Of a DNA stretch of 64,000 nucleotides, positions 1 to 12,140 are shown one piece after another. Positions within the stretch are counted from its first letter, which is position 1. The number at the start of each line of letters is the position of its first letter. A program made the position numbers and the translations under genes. The notes beneath the pieces were generated by a model. That model was given only the letters and a program-made list of their open reading frames with translations, was not told where the DNA came from and searched no databases. The DNA is from Liolophura sinensis (taxonomy: Eukaryota; Mollusca; Polyplacophora; Chitonida; Chitonidae): contig NC_088296.1 of NCBI RefSeq assembly GCF_032854445.1, positions 22,559,853 through 22,623,852 of the forward strand, written 5' to 3'.

Positions 1-2756
1 GTGAAATGTTTTATCTAAGGCTATTTTTCTCTCAAATTCAGGCCCATGTTGTTGGCATGGAAATAAGGCGGTCTAGTGCCAGAGTAGTTTTTTGTTATTT
101 TTGGATCTGTCTACATATTCCACCACTTTTTTCAATTTTCATTTTCAGGAAGCTGCTCTCGGTGTTTTGAATGCTTGTTGGTTATTATGTTAATGCTAAA
201 TCACCATTTGATTCGTATCAGATATGTGCATTTGTTTACACATTACTTACTGGTGCTTAAATATATGTAGCATTTTCATGCATATAAACGTGGCTTAAAT
301 AGATTCTTGCTTATTAAAAGTGTTTTACATATTTTTTGTTTTTTCTGTCACTCTCAGGAAGATGCTGTTGGTGTGTTTTTAATACTCACTAATGCACTAG
401 TGTATTAATATTTTGAAATGTTTAACCTATTTAAGCCTATTTTCTCACAAATTCAGGAAATCTAAATATTTCTTAAAGAAGTACATGTGTGTGTAGGCTT
501 AAACCGATCTCACTTTACATGATATGTGCTGTAGTGATGCAAGGGAGGTAATTCAGTGCGGATGTGTTACTTGGGGTCTCTAATGACAAGAAAGTTTTTA
601 CAATTTATATTCTCACCTCTATTCCTTAAATTTCAGGCAAAAAAAGCGTCCTTAAAATGAGAAAGGTTAAATTGCTTGTAGCTTTAGTCTTTTTTGATGT
701 CAAATATTAATTTTCATTTCTCACAAACATTCACTCTTTATAAATTGTTGTTAAAATGCATGGATGTGTTTTTTCCCACCACAACAAAGTCTGATACCCG
801 AGCAACATACAAGTAAGGTGTTCACTGTATCTTCAGCCAGCCACTCAAAAAATCATATACTCTGCTTCGGTGTAATCTATATGAGGAAACACGTAAAAAG
901 TTAACTGAAATGGTGTGTCACCATGACAGAACATTCGCGAAGAGGAGTCTAGTAACTCCCGAGTTCATATATTGTATGTATTCTGAAACTGAATGACAGA
1001 GTCACGGCACCCAACACTATTGGGGTGTTAATGTTAGTGGTGTGTGCATAGATTTTTATAAAGATGCTGAAAATTTCGCCAGTCGTGTATTAGGCTGCTA
1101 TCTTGTCTTACACATGAAAAGACTGCAGCATCAGGGTAAAATCAGATCACCAACGAGAGAGGGCTATTTGGTAAATGGGCACACGAAAGAAGCCGAAAAT
1201 CGGACCTCTTGTCAATTTACCCCAATTAGATTATTATTCTGGCTGTTAACGTAAATGCTTAGATAGTAGACGCAGTTACACTACGTTGGCATATCTGGTG
1301 ATTATGGACCTTGAACGTCCTTATGAGTTGACGGTTGATATACGAACGCCTGTTTAGACAGCATATATTGTGATATTTGGTTATTCATCCGCAGTGATTA
1401 ATGTTCAGTGACCCGGCTTTTGCGTAAAGATGTGCTTTTCCTTGATACAAATGTAGCTTTGCATCGATGGATGGCACTATTTTCTGATTGAACACCAGTG
1501 TCTTTTAGTAGAGGAACAATGATTGACTGACTTAATCTGGCGACTATCTTATCTCAGAGTAGCACTCCAAGGAAGATAAGTCAGCATGGTTGACGAATGC
1601 ACCTCAAACAATACAGAACAAGCATATGGTGTCAAGTGTTCATACACATCATGAATAACAAAGTTTTCCTCTATGATATCCAGAGAAATAGGCAGATATT
1701 CGCAAGATATTTTCTACACTAGACTCTTACCCGTTTCTATACAAAAGAATTAATCAGGTAAGCAAGATAATGTTGCAACCTCTGACTCGTTACATAGTAT
1801 TTTATTGACCTTTTGTCATTCAGTACTAAATGCCCCATGATCCTGTATATGTACTTAAACACTACTAGATACCATTACTAACAATTTAACTTTTGTTTAA
1901 CAAATACACAGTAAATCTACATCAACAACTTGAATGTGTGTGACCAATGGTTGTATATATTATAGACAAGGTTCACAAATACAGAAAAAGTAAATGACAA
2001 CCATCATATCTGAACAAACAAAATAAACCTCATTATACAAGAAATGTACATAAAATATCACCGTGCTACATGTATGCATAAAATCAAAATGTCAGACCTG
2101 GAATCCGTGTACAATGGCATAACATTGCAAATATTGGTGATACAGATTTGGCTGAGAAAAACGTTCATCATAAGACTAGGACTATCTACTTAGTCGCTAG
2201 GCTTGAGCTAGCCATTCGCCTAGAAAAATTGGCGTCCCTTCGCCACATTGGCGAAAGCAAATGAATGCCTTTCATATCCTACTGTTTCTATGATATTTCG
2301 CTTATATGCTGTTAGCAACTTACAGTACTTAGCTGAACTCCTTCCTTCAGGAAATGAATGACAAGGAAAACATGGCGGCAAAAACAAACTATTTCCGGTG
2401 AGGAAATGCCAGTACAGGAAGTGAAGTTGTATGGATAACCCGATTACAACTTCCGTTTTTCGGAGTGACGTCCCCTTGGCGTTGCTAGGCACGCCTCCCA
2501 CATGCCGGCATGGAATGGTCCAGATTTTGACGGTCAACCTATGTCAAGATTTTTATGGCTTGTTTCTCACAGGCTGGGCCAGGTATGCACCAAAGCTTAT
2601 TGGCCACGGAATGTTTGGGACTGAGCTACAGCGTTAGACGTTAACATTGTCGCTGATGGAAAATTAATGGGGGTCCGAGGCCTGTACTGACGAAGTCACC
2701 AAAATGTGAAAAATGTCACTATGCGCTTAGATTTCGCAGCAGCCTGATAATTTTTG
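1..2756 (+). repeat. Long interspersed repeat family, copy A
   Basis: This stretch is highly similar to 24478-27370 (copy B), 29829-31145 (copy C) and 33034-33545 (tail of copy C). It enters from the left edge, so its true start is not seen. Relative to B it lacks about 600 bases near position 440, where B carries a second diverged unit. The part at 2442-2756 matches 33034-33545, where about 200 extra bases sit after the shared motif ACTTCCGTTTTTCGG. It carries a 70-codon frame at 1042-1254 that is also open in B and C. I recognise no transposase, RT or terminal repeat, so its class is unknown. The LINE begins just after it. Confidence 0.8.
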
Positions 2757-2803
2757 GTGGGTATCTCTGTGATGTGTTTTGCATTGATTGAGCCGTTTTA
2801 TAG

Positions 2804-3406
2804 CTTCTTGGGGCTATTGATTTTTTAAAAATATCCATTCGTGACAAAATTGAAAAAATTCAGTCAACTGCCCAAGCAATGGAAATGAAGATGAATAAGT
2901 ATATCAGTGATTTGGAAAAAAAGCTGACAAGGCTTGAAATTCACGATAGAAAATACAACTTACTATTCTATGGTGTAGAAATGCCAGCAACCACTGTGAA
3001 TGAAAACACAGAAGAAGTGATCAGGTCTGTGCTACATAACGACGTGGGCTTAGACAAATCCTGGGCTGAAACTGTTGCGATTGTAAATGTACATCGACTG
3101 CCTAAATCCAGCTTTAACAACAAGCATAATGTGAACTCTCCGCCACCTATTATACTGAGACTCACACACTATAAAGACAAAGAGAAGATACTACAGGCAA
3201 CACCCAACTTACGTGGAAAGTCAGTCAGTATACGAACAGATCTACCACCCAACATGAAACGCGAGCGAGGAAGGCTGGCAAGCCTAGCCTATCAAATCCG
3301 ACAAACTCAGAACCTTCAAACGCGCATACGAGTGATAGATACAGACGTTGTACTTGAAACCAGACCTGCAAATAGCCTCGGACCTTGGAGAACCTACAAG
3401 GAATGA
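2804..3406 (+). pseudogene. LINE ORF1 (L1-type nucleic-acid-binding protein), 5' incomplete
   Basis: The frame is open from 2804, after an in-frame TAG, and the first Met is at 2879, giving 175 codons. A heptad-like charged segment (around DLEKKLTRLE) is followed by an RRM-like core beginning NLLFYGVE. A C-terminal part contains VSIRTDLPPNMKRERGRL, which resembles the C-terminal domain of L1-like ORF1 proteins. Such proteins coat LINE RNA and act as chaperones in the RNP. No usable start lies before the coiled coil, so the N-terminus is probably lost. Confidence 0.6.
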
Positions 3407-4514
3407 CTTGACACTTACTGTATCACAAGTATGGTACTGGTGTGATCTAAGATGGCCTACATGTTTACGATTGTCTCCCCTGTACCATAAACGGACAGTT
3501 TAAAGACTCTGACTTCGTATCTCTTCTATACCTCCACCTAAGTACCCAGAACACTTGTTTATCAAACTTTATGACGGAGTTATTGCTGATTGACACAAAA
3601 CACTTACTTCGCTTACTTATTCAGCAGAAAAAAACTACTAAAAAAAGAATCAGACGATTCAGTTCACAACAAAATGCATCAAATGTTTACTAATATAATA
3701 TGTACCTATATACAAGTTTTAAGAACACAAATTGACACTTAATGCTCTGCTCACAAACTGACACTAGTGTGTTGGTCACAATAAAATAGACAAATGTTCA
3801 TCAACATGTTTCAGGAGCAGGGTTTTTTATTATCTCCCCTGCATAAACCTACCCCTTGTACTACTACATAAATTGTAATTTAACATATACTGTATATAAT
3901 ATTATAGTATAATAATAAGTGAATAATATACTTGCTTCTAAATTTACACCCAATTTAAGTTGTCAAATATACACATATGTATGTCTTTAGTATGTACACA
4001 GATTATATATTTATGTGTGTGTGTATGGGGATGCAGATATGATTATAATAATACATGTATGTGTATGTATGTGAGTATATATGCAACATAACAGTAACAA
4101 ATTATCTATTTATATATGTGTGTATATACACTTTACCACTCAGCTATATTTGTGTGTATATATATATTTGTATGGATAGATATGTATATGCGTGCGGGTA
4201 TATATCCTTTTGATAATGCAGGTCTTGGACTAACAAGACCTACGGGCGTTTAATTTATACAGTAAGGTTTGTATCCTGCGCTAGGTGATTTTGAGTCCTT
4301 CCCTGTGTAGCTCTCTTGTAATTTATTTTTTTTTGATAATGCTAAATGTTTATGATGCATACTTTGTTTGCATTTTATTTATTTGTCATTTATGTAGAAA
4401 ATCATTTTATGTACAGCACTGTCGGTCCACATGAACTCTTGCCACTCTTAAGTTCTGTTCTCTGCGGGTCAGTAAAGTTTCTTTATGAAAATAACAATGT
4501 CTTCTACAAATAGC
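3407..4514 (+). other. LINE spacer with TA/TG-rich low-complexity stretch
   Basis: No frame of note is visible. From about 3880 to 4215 the sequence is a degenerate TATATG/TGTATA run, a microsatellite-like stretch inside the LINE between ORF1 and ORF2. Confidence 0.6.
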
Positions 4515-4515
4515 A

Positions 4516-5653
4516 TTGAATGTGGCAGTTCCGAACACCGCAGATCCCGAGTTTTTACCATTTAACTGTGAAGATGCCCTACCTGACCCAGTAAGCTTAA
4601 CAACATCATGTAACAATCAAATAAGTTTAGATCTCTTGGAATCCATGTCCTTTAACCCAATAGACCTCAATGACATTGAGCACAGTAATACTTTAACTGA
4701 TGATAACCAGTATGAAATCAGTCACTGGTCTGACATTGACTCGCCATCAATCCAAGTATTATTCACAATCCGCTTTTATCTCAGATCCTCTCATTCAATA
4801 TAGCCCTGACAATAACAATTCTTTCACTACTACACCTTAATGCAAGAAGTCTTCGTAAACACTTCTCTGAAATATCGGCTTTCATCTACTCATTAAATCA
4901 CACTTTCTCTATTATTGGTTTCTCTGAAAGCTGGCTAACACCATCAACAGATACACTCTTTGATTTACCTGGTTATAGATCTTTTACTTTATCACGTACT
5001 TCTCGCAGAGGGGGAGGCCTTGTAATGTATGTCGATCATAATATAAATTCTTGTTCCTTAAGAGATGATCTAAGTTTTATTGATGACTCCGGAAACTGTG
5101 AATGTCTCTTTGTCGAGCTACAGCTGCATGGAGCTGTATATATTGTTGGAATTATGTATCGTCCTCCAGGTAAAGATATCAACTATTTTAACTCCTGCTT
5201 AGTTATACTCTTCAGAAATGTAGTAGGGAGAAGAAAAAATGCATAATTATTGGTGACTTTAACATAGATTTACTTAAGACAGACCGACATCCACCATCTA
5301 AAGAATTTCTTGATACAATGAAATCCTACTATTTTTTCCCCTTGATAACTAAACCTACACGTGCTCATTCAACCTCAGCAACATTTATAGACAACATATT
5401 TACAAATTTTCATGATAGCAATCTACTATCCGGTATTTTATTAACTGATATAACAGATCATTTCCAATTTTCCATATTTTTAAATTACCAAAAGCAGAAA
5501 AGGAAAAAGTTTATATCAGCTTTCGCAAATACACCTTCAAATGAAAAGCAGCAATTTCTCCGCTGTGTTCAAAGTGTTGACTGGCAAGCCCTTCTGCCTG
5601 ATGATATTGATGCAAGTCCTGCACTAACTTTTATTTTCAGGACAGTTAACTGA
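4516..5653 (+). pseudogene. LINE ORF2, endonuclease part, frameshifted
   Basis: An N-terminal frame (4516-4803) leads, after frame changes, into an APE-like endonuclease. Readable pieces are LNARSLRKH near 4840, GFSESWL near 4918, RRGGGLVMYVDH near 5010, IMYRPPG near 5150, GDFNIDLL near 5253, and LTDITDHF near 5442. These are the catalytic-domain landmarks of the exonuclease/endonuclease/phosphatase fold that nicks target DNA to prime reverse transcription. The frame breaks around 4800 and 5215-5240, so no intact protein is possible. Confidence 0.8.
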
Positions 5654-5747
5654 GATCAATGATAAATGTTTTCCAGTCACCACTATAAACTATAACAAAC
5701 GACGTGCAATTATAAAACCATGGATTACATCAGCCATTCTAACATCC

Positions 5748-7697
5748 GTGTATGAAAAAAACAGATTGTACCGTCTTAAACTAAAAACCAATGACCCCTC
5801 ACATTGTAAACAATACCGTTCTTACAGAAATAAACTGAACAGCTCCATTCGATATGCAAGAAAAAACTATTTCGAGAGTAAACTGAATAAATTTAATCAT
5901 GATACAAAGAAAACGTGGAAAGTACTCAATGAAATTATGAATAGAAAACATGACCATAGTTTGCCAAAGACGTTCAATATAAACGATAAAGCCACAGAAA
6001 ATAAAGAGTGTTATAGCCAATGCCTTTAATAAATACTTTTAGCAATATTGCTGCAAAACTAGATGCAAATATACCAGATGAAAATATAAGTTTCGAAGAG
6101 TTTTTAAAACATCCTATCCAGCACAATTTCGTTTTCCTACTGTATCGTCAAAAGATGTTAAATCAGTAATCCTAGATTTGAAGTCCTCTGCTGCCGCTGG
6201 AAATTGATAACATCCGCCCTTCGCTTCTTAAGCTTGTTGTAGATTATATCTCTTTCCATTATCCAAGATTGTAAATCTTTCACTTTCGTCTGGAATTTTT
6301 CCCGATGCTCTTAAGGTGGCCAAGGTATCTCCTGTGTTTAAAGCTGGACAAAAGGACATAGTAGATAATTACCGACCGATTTCTGTTTTACAGCGATTAG
6401 CAAAATATTTGAAAAAATAGTTGTTCAAAATGTACACAACACCTAGATGAATATGAAATTATTAATAATAACCAGTACGGGTTTCGTGCCAACCATTCTA
6501 CCGAATTTGCGGTACAATATTTGTATGAGAAACTAGTGAATGCTAAAGAGAATAATAAATACAGTGTAGTTACTTTTGTTGATCTTTCAAAAGCATTTGA
6601 CACGGTTAACCATGAAATTCTAATTCACAAATTAGACCACTATGGATTTCGAGGCATATCTAACTTATGGTTTAAGAATTATCTTTCCAACAGAATCCAA
6701 TATGTATGTTATAACAATACAACTTTCAAAATCCGAAAACGTTACATGCGGTGTGCCCCAAGGATCTGTGTTAGGTCCCATACTTTTCTTACTATACATC
6801 AATGATATCTCCAATGCATCAAATCTGCTTGACCTTATTTTATTTGCTGATGACACCAGTTGTAGGTACTCCTCGCATGACCCTGTTGACACTATCAACG
6901 TCACGAATCGCGAATTAGAGCAGATGCGTCTGTGGTTATGTGCCAATAGGCTATCCCTGAATATACAAAAGACTAAATTTATGATTATATCACCAAACAA
7001 TAAGAAGAGTAAAAGGTTGCCAAAGTTAATGATATTCCAGGAAGAAATAGAAAACGAAAATAGTTATAAATTTCTAGGCATATTCTTTAATGAAAAACTT
7101 AACTGGAAATCGCACATTAATTATATAAGCATGAAAATCTCACGGAATATTGGAGTAATGAACCATGTCAAACATAGTGTCAACAAAAAATCTCTTTTTA
7201 TTTTGTATTTTGCTCTCATATACCCCTATTTAATTTATGCAAATACACTCTGGGGTAACACATATAAAACGCATCTACAACCTATTGTCATATTACAAAA
7301 ACGCGCCATTCGAACGATAAGCCTATCAGACCGCCTGACACACACAGCACCAATATTTGCTAGTCTCCAAATATTACCATTGTCTCTCTTGAACACTTAC
7401 TCGATATTACTCCTTTCCCACAGATTTTTTTATCAGCCTTTTAGAATCCCCAGAAGTCTACATAATCATCTACTGAAACTAAATTTAGTAACGCAGCGAA
7501 ATACCAGACGTCATGCTCTAGATTTTTACAGACCACTATATCGTTCTAATTTATCTTTTCGTTTGCTCAAAACAGCGGGGCCTAGGGAATGGAACATGCT
7601 ACCAGATAAACTACGTTGTATCGAGTCTATTTCACTATTTAAAGCTAAACTAAAACAACATCTCCTGCAGCAAATAACAAATAAACGTTGTGCCTAG
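5748..7697 (+). pseudogene. LINE ORF2, reverse transcriptase and C-terminal part, frameshifted
   Basis: The linker before the RT is at 5748-6029. The fingers/palm begin near 6475 (NNQYGFRANHST), followed by FVDLSKAFDTVNHEIL (6574-6621), GVPQGSVLGPILF (about 6750-6790) and FADD (6842-6853). The long frame 6642-7697 covers the second half of the RT and the usual C-terminal region with LGIFFNEKLNWKSHI. A one-base frame change between 6715 and 6750 separates the two halves, and several stops lie at 6150-6420. The motif set fits CR1/Jockey-group LINEs, with Crack- or Daphne-like as possible clades. Confidence 0.85.
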
Positions 7698-8188
7698 GGT
7701 ATTGTTTCATTGTGTGTCGGCTTTGTTAATGATGTTATTCACTTTCTCTGTCCGCCATATATAGCATGTATTTGTATATTTCTATCGGGATAGATCAAGC
7801 TCCTTGGAGCTTTACTCCCGCCATATGTTTCTTTAATCTTGTATTAGCCTTATCGCATTCTAATATTCGTGTGTCTCGAGTAATATTTATAGCATGGTTT
7901 TGTGAGTGTCTGTTCGGGTGATCCCCGTGCTTTGATAAGAAAATTACAGAGCAGACACGAACAGCCGAAATTGTGTTTCCTAATATATCCTATATATTTG
8001 TAGTTACCATAAGTTAAAGCGATAAGCAAGATTTATGCATATGTATATATAGATATGGTGAATAAAGAAATCTGAAATCTGAAATTTTGATGAAAAATCG
8101 GTACAATGCTGTTCAGTGTAGGGTTAGCATGTGTATAAGCATCCTGAAATGAACAACATGCAACGTTCTAGTATTCCTACGCTTGAAA

Positions 8189-8587
8189 ATGGAGACGTTC
8201 AGAGCAGAAATTGCTGCAAAAATTGAAAGTTTTCAGTGTTTATAGTGAAAACAGAGCCTGTCGAGTGTGGACTGGACCATTGACGAGGGATGGTCGATAT
8301 GGCCTTGCCTCCTACAAAGACCCCGTCACAAATCGATGGAAGAAGAAACACATCAGTAGACTTGTTTATATGGCCAGACAGGGGCTGTCACATTCAGATC
8401 CCAAACTTGATTGTTCACACGTGTGCCACAACACACGCTGTGTAAATGTGGACCACATAAGCTTGGAACCGCATTGTGTTAACAATAACAGGCAGCGCTG
8501 CTGCAACGTAGGGCGCTGTCTCGGCCATGGGCAGTATGCAAGGTGCGTGCTGCATTTAAGACTGAGCAGGTTGGTTTCCCCTCATTA
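8189..8587 (+). pseudogene. Zinc-loop His-Me finger (I-PpoI-like) endonuclease ORF, frameshifted at the start
   Basis: The frame 8211-8587 encodes CRVWTGP, an HISRLVYM segment, then a dense Cys/His module from residue 68: C-S-H-x-C-H-N-x-R-C, a later H, then VNNNR and further Cys/His. This is the layout of the zinc-binding loop region of homing-endonuclease-type His-Me finger proteins (Pfam zf-His_Me_endon), where the His in C-S-H is the general base and the Asn in NNxR binds metal. A better start, ATG at 8189, reads METFRAEIAAKIESF in another frame and then hits a stop, so about one base has been gained or lost near 8230. It lies tail-to-tail with the Mutator-like transposase. Active or not, the domain call is fairly secure and the role is inferred. 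Confidence 0.6.
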
Positions 8588-8744
8588 AAAATAATAAATA
8601 ACAGATTGTTTCAGATTTTGCTCAATTTATGTTATCATCTTTTAATTTCTTTCATAAGCAACAACAGCAGTGACAAATTATATACAAAACTGGCGGTTAC
8701 AAATATCTAGTGTATGTGTGATCTGTTGGGGTGTTGTCCTGTTG

Positions 8745-10660
8745 TCACTTGGCATAGTCAGTTTTCTCTTCTGGATTTGAAAGCCTGTACTCAATGTGCT
8801 CTCGAAGTTTTCTGGCTGTATTGCGGAGTGATCTCCCGTTAACTGTCTGTCGCTTCTTATAAACCTTGTGGTACTTGGTTCACCCTTTCAATCTGTTGTA
8901 CTGTTTTCTCGCTCCTAGGCGAAATACTGGCGCCGACAGCTTGGAGTTTGGCAGCCATGGACTTGTCCGGGCCATTGTTAAGTCTGTGGATTGTGGACGC
9001 CGCCCTTCCCTCCATATTTCTGCTGTAGCAAGGAGATTCTTCTTGGGCAAGGAGACGCTGAGTGATCTGTTGACAGCTTCGCACTTTTGAGTGCTGGTGT
9101 TCATCCGGAGACTGGTGACGGCTGTCTCGCTCAACCTCATGTGCAGTACTTCGGTCAATAGTTTCCTGTCGTTGTCATCCATGTTAAAAGGGCAGAGTTT
9201 ACTGGTGGATATAAACAGGGACCTCTCCCACCAGCTGCTGGTTTCCCCTCCGGAGCAAACCACACTGTTCGTGCGGCATTTAGAACAGTCCCCACCGTAA
9301 CACCTGACGGTTGCATCCACAACCCTGGGTAGGTAAGTTTTTATTTTCCTCATGTCACCAATGTGCTCAGACATAAGTTGAGAAAATATCAAGCTACACC
9401 TGGCCTTAACATCCTGACTCAACACCTTCTGTGCTTTCTTCCTGGCTTCCCTCGTTCGGCCCTGTCCTTCGAACATGGCATCGCTGAACTTAGCCTGGGT
9501 TACATTTCTTGAACTGGGATCTACCAAGGTGCGTGGGGTCTGCTAACCGTTCGACCTCCCACAGTGGCTCAACCAGTCGGATGCCGTCCTCCACTCCCTT
9601 GGCTGACCTGGAGTCGCCGTCCGTGGTTACGTGTTTGGCTAAAACACCTTGCCTCGCCAATCCTCGCCAATCTCGTTCCCCATATTATACTCGGACCAGG
9701 GGCATGTGGGTTTGTGTTCGCTGTGCACTCCTCGTGTCCTCCAGGCCACTTTACTTGGAAGCCTTTTCCTCTCAGCCAGGACCCAGTCCAACACAATTTA
9801 TTCTTCAGTGCTGCGGAGACAATGTATTGCTTGTCTGTTGATGTCTCCACAGCCAGGGAAATGGCTCGTGAAGCATTCTGGCCCGGTTTCTTGGGACTGG
9901 TTATGGTAATGCTGTTGTAGCGAGTGTCTGTGGCCAGATCTATTGTGCTGTCATCCTCTCCTCTTTGCCTTTTGTATGCCTTTACCTCTTCTACCTTATT
10001 TGCCATATCCTCTCTGTTCAGCTTTGCGATTGCAGATGCGACATGGTTTGCAGTGCGATGCATGTTCCTACGAGTGGCAGGCGGCACGTCCATCGCTGCA
10101 AATAGGAGTCTGGCTCGGGTGTTCCACATTGGTAGTGTCCTGGAGGCCTACTTGAAGAGCTCGGTTCACCGCCGCAGCTTTTTGGCCAGGTCTGTTGCAT
10201 TCTACCTCTTTGTAGAATTTGTGGAAGCCAGATACATAGTCACAGTCACAGCACTTAAAACTGAAGGCCCAGGCTAAACCCACTTTTTCTCTTCAGCTAT
10301 CTCTACCTGGGCAGTGGACAGTGGTCCTTGGTCTCACTGTGCTCAAGCATAATTTGTTCCATATACACACCATTTTCTGTATATCTATGAGTCGCATTCC
10401 TTCAGCAGCCATTCCACTCATGTGTATCTCTGTCTGATCCAGCCGTGGAATCTACCTTGCACGTCTTGGCCGCTGTATTCTCTTTGTGTCAGGCTGGTGT
10501 GTTCTTACAGCCTCCTGATTGGGCTGGAAATCTGTATCCATCAAGGAACACCCAGGCAGAGGATTCAGCATGTCTGTAACTGCTGACAGGTTATTTGAGC
10601 GATCCTGGCCTTTCCAGCTTGAAATCTAGACTGTTTCCTCTTTCTGTCTCCTTCATGGTG
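8745..10660 (-). pseudogene. Mutator-like (MULE) transposase, decayed
   Basis: Read on the minus strand with frame changes, the order is: KVGLAWAFSFKC (near 10285); VNRALQVGLQDTT then an Arg/Leu-rich segment (10100-10160); DTRYN and PKKPGQNASRAISLAVE (about 9870-9930); KNKLCW; HEECTAN (about 9735); VTTDGDSRSAKGVEDG (about 9580-9640, a DGDSRS catalytic-Asp motif); EPLWEVERLADPTHLGRSQ; then a Cys-rich stretch YGGDCSKCRTNSVVC (about 9290). The tail ends in YHKVYKKRQTVNGRSL with the stop at 8745-8747. This matches the animal family annotated as Mutator-like transposase domain. Frameshifts near 10130, 9735 and 9530 and an unclear N-terminus (perhaps up to 10891) show it is dead. Terminal repeats were not found by eye. 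Confidence 0.75.
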
Positions 10661-11557
10661 TTTTGGGGGTAGATTGTTTGCCTTGTTAACTGTCAGACTG
10701 ACACTATAGGTGTACTTGGTGGCTGCCTGATTGGAATTGTTAAATTCATATTTTTCCTCTCTGTTATATGTTGTAGATGCCAATGTGACACCCTTTGATG
10801 TGACTGTGCAGAATAATAACCTGCTGTGAGACAACAGCAATGGTGCAGGAGGGTTTTTGCATGGTGAGCTGGTCAGCCAATCAGCAGTCATGGGGGAGAG
10901 GTGGCGGGGGGGTGGGCGGTGCTGGGTGGTCTTTTAAAGGGTTTCATCATGTTATTCAGTGGGGAACTGGGATACTAGTCTTTTCTTAAGTCCTGTTCAC
11001 TGAAAAGTGCCTGTGAGTAGGTCTTCATCACTTGAGTCATTATTCTTGCTTTGATTTTGGTCACAAATGATTGTTCCAAAATTGTGACAATCCGCTTTGA
11101 TACCCCCTACCACACTGTCAGTCAATTTATTTCACTTAGTTGCTGAAGTAATGTCTTAATATTTTGACATTTAATGTCAGACAAATTGCCTATATTTTGA
11201 TGTAATGCTTGACACTTTTGGCTTGTAACTTTGATATTTAAAGCTGCTCTGAGTAGAAAAGTCTTCTTAAAAATGTATATTTCTCATAATGGTTGCTTTT
11301 GAAAGTCTAAAGTGCTCTGTCAATGTGATCTTTTAAACTTTTTTGCAGATAAACATCTTGTCTTTACCATAAGCAGTTGACCTGATGGAGATATCTTGAA
11401 CGGTATGTGCACTGCAAAGCTTCAAAGTTTACCTTCAGAGTTTTTTACCCTTGAAAAAGGACACATGTCCAAGATGGGGTACCCAACTTGAATTCATTCA
11501 ACCTCCAAGTTTTCTGCATGTATCAAGCATTAATTTTGCCTAGTGAGGTTCAGGAAG
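10661..11557. other. Unassigned sequence beside the MULE
   Basis: A minus-strand frame at 10565-10891 may be an eroded N-terminus of the transposase; it has the basic stretch GDRKRKQSRF. Beyond about 10900 I see only AT-rich sequence and no supported gene. Confidence 0.4.
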
Positions 11558-11757
11558 NNNNNNNNNNNNNNNNNNNNNNNNNNNNNNNNNNNNNNNNNNN
11601 NNNNNNNNNNNNNNNNNNNNNNNNNNNNNNNNNNNNNNNNNNNNNNNNNNNNNNNNNNNNNNNNNNNNNNNNNNNNNNNNNNNNNNNNNNNNNNNNNNNN
11701 NNNNNNNNNNNNNNNNNNNNNNNNNNNNNNNNNNNNNNNNNNNNNNNNNNNNNNNNN
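11558..11757. other. Assembly gap (200 N)
   Basis: Exactly 200 unknown bases, a size commonly used as a placeholder. Its true length is unknown. A missing 3' exon of the Ig gene or more MULE sequence could lie here. Confidence 0.99.
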
Positions 11758-12140
11758 TCAATGCATGTAGGTGTTGTGGCCTCAGGTAACATGTATGCAT
11801 GTAATATAGTAAGATGAGATTGGGTACTTGGCCACACTTAGGGATTAGGCCAACTGTTCTGTGTGAGCGAGGACAAGGCTGGATCATATATGCATACAAG
11901 CATGTGCAATTTGTCAGGTTAGGTTAGTTTTAAAGTGTTAGAAGATAATAAAGCTTCTGTGTTGAACTATAAGACATTCGTTATTTTACATATTTTGTAT
12001 TGACGAAAATAACGCCTGTAAAGACAATAATTCGTCGTATGGTATAATACATTAATATATTTTTAATTATTTACGCTCTCAAGAGCGTTGGAAATACTGG
12101 CTCAAGTGAGATTCCACTTCACTTACTGACAAGGTCAACT
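11758..12140. other. Unassigned sequence between gap and minisatellite
   Basis: No coding, RNA or repeat signal could be supported. Confidence 0.5.

Larger units (their letters stand above)
2757..8085 (+). mobile_element. Non-LTR retrotransposon, CR1/Jockey group, decayed
   Basis: This unit has, in order, an ORF1-like frame (2804-3406), a low-complexity spacer, an APE-type endonuclease and a reverse transcriptase broken by frameshifts, then a 3' UTR ending in AATAAA (8061-8066) and the short direct repeat TCTGAAATCTGAAAT (8071-8085). The FADD catalytic motif lies at 6842-6853. Tandem repeats at the 3' end, rather than a long poly(A), are typical of CR1-like LINEs. The left boundary is set only by loss of similarity to copy A, and ORF1 lacks a clear N-terminus, so the element may be 5'-truncated. 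Frameshifts near 5200, 6020-6420 and 6720 make it non-autonomous. Confidence 0.85.

Noticed and set aside
1042-1254. 70-codon frame repeated three times as a host gene
   Set aside because: It lies inside a multi-copy repeat whose flanks are equally conserved, and no domain is recognisable; kept as a finding about the repeat, not as a gene.
8866-10277. Plus-strand frames opposite the Mutator-like transposase
   Set aside because: They are shadows: the minus strand holds the recognisable transposase motifs.
11488-11899. Frames running through the N block
   Set aside because: They consist mostly of unknown bases.
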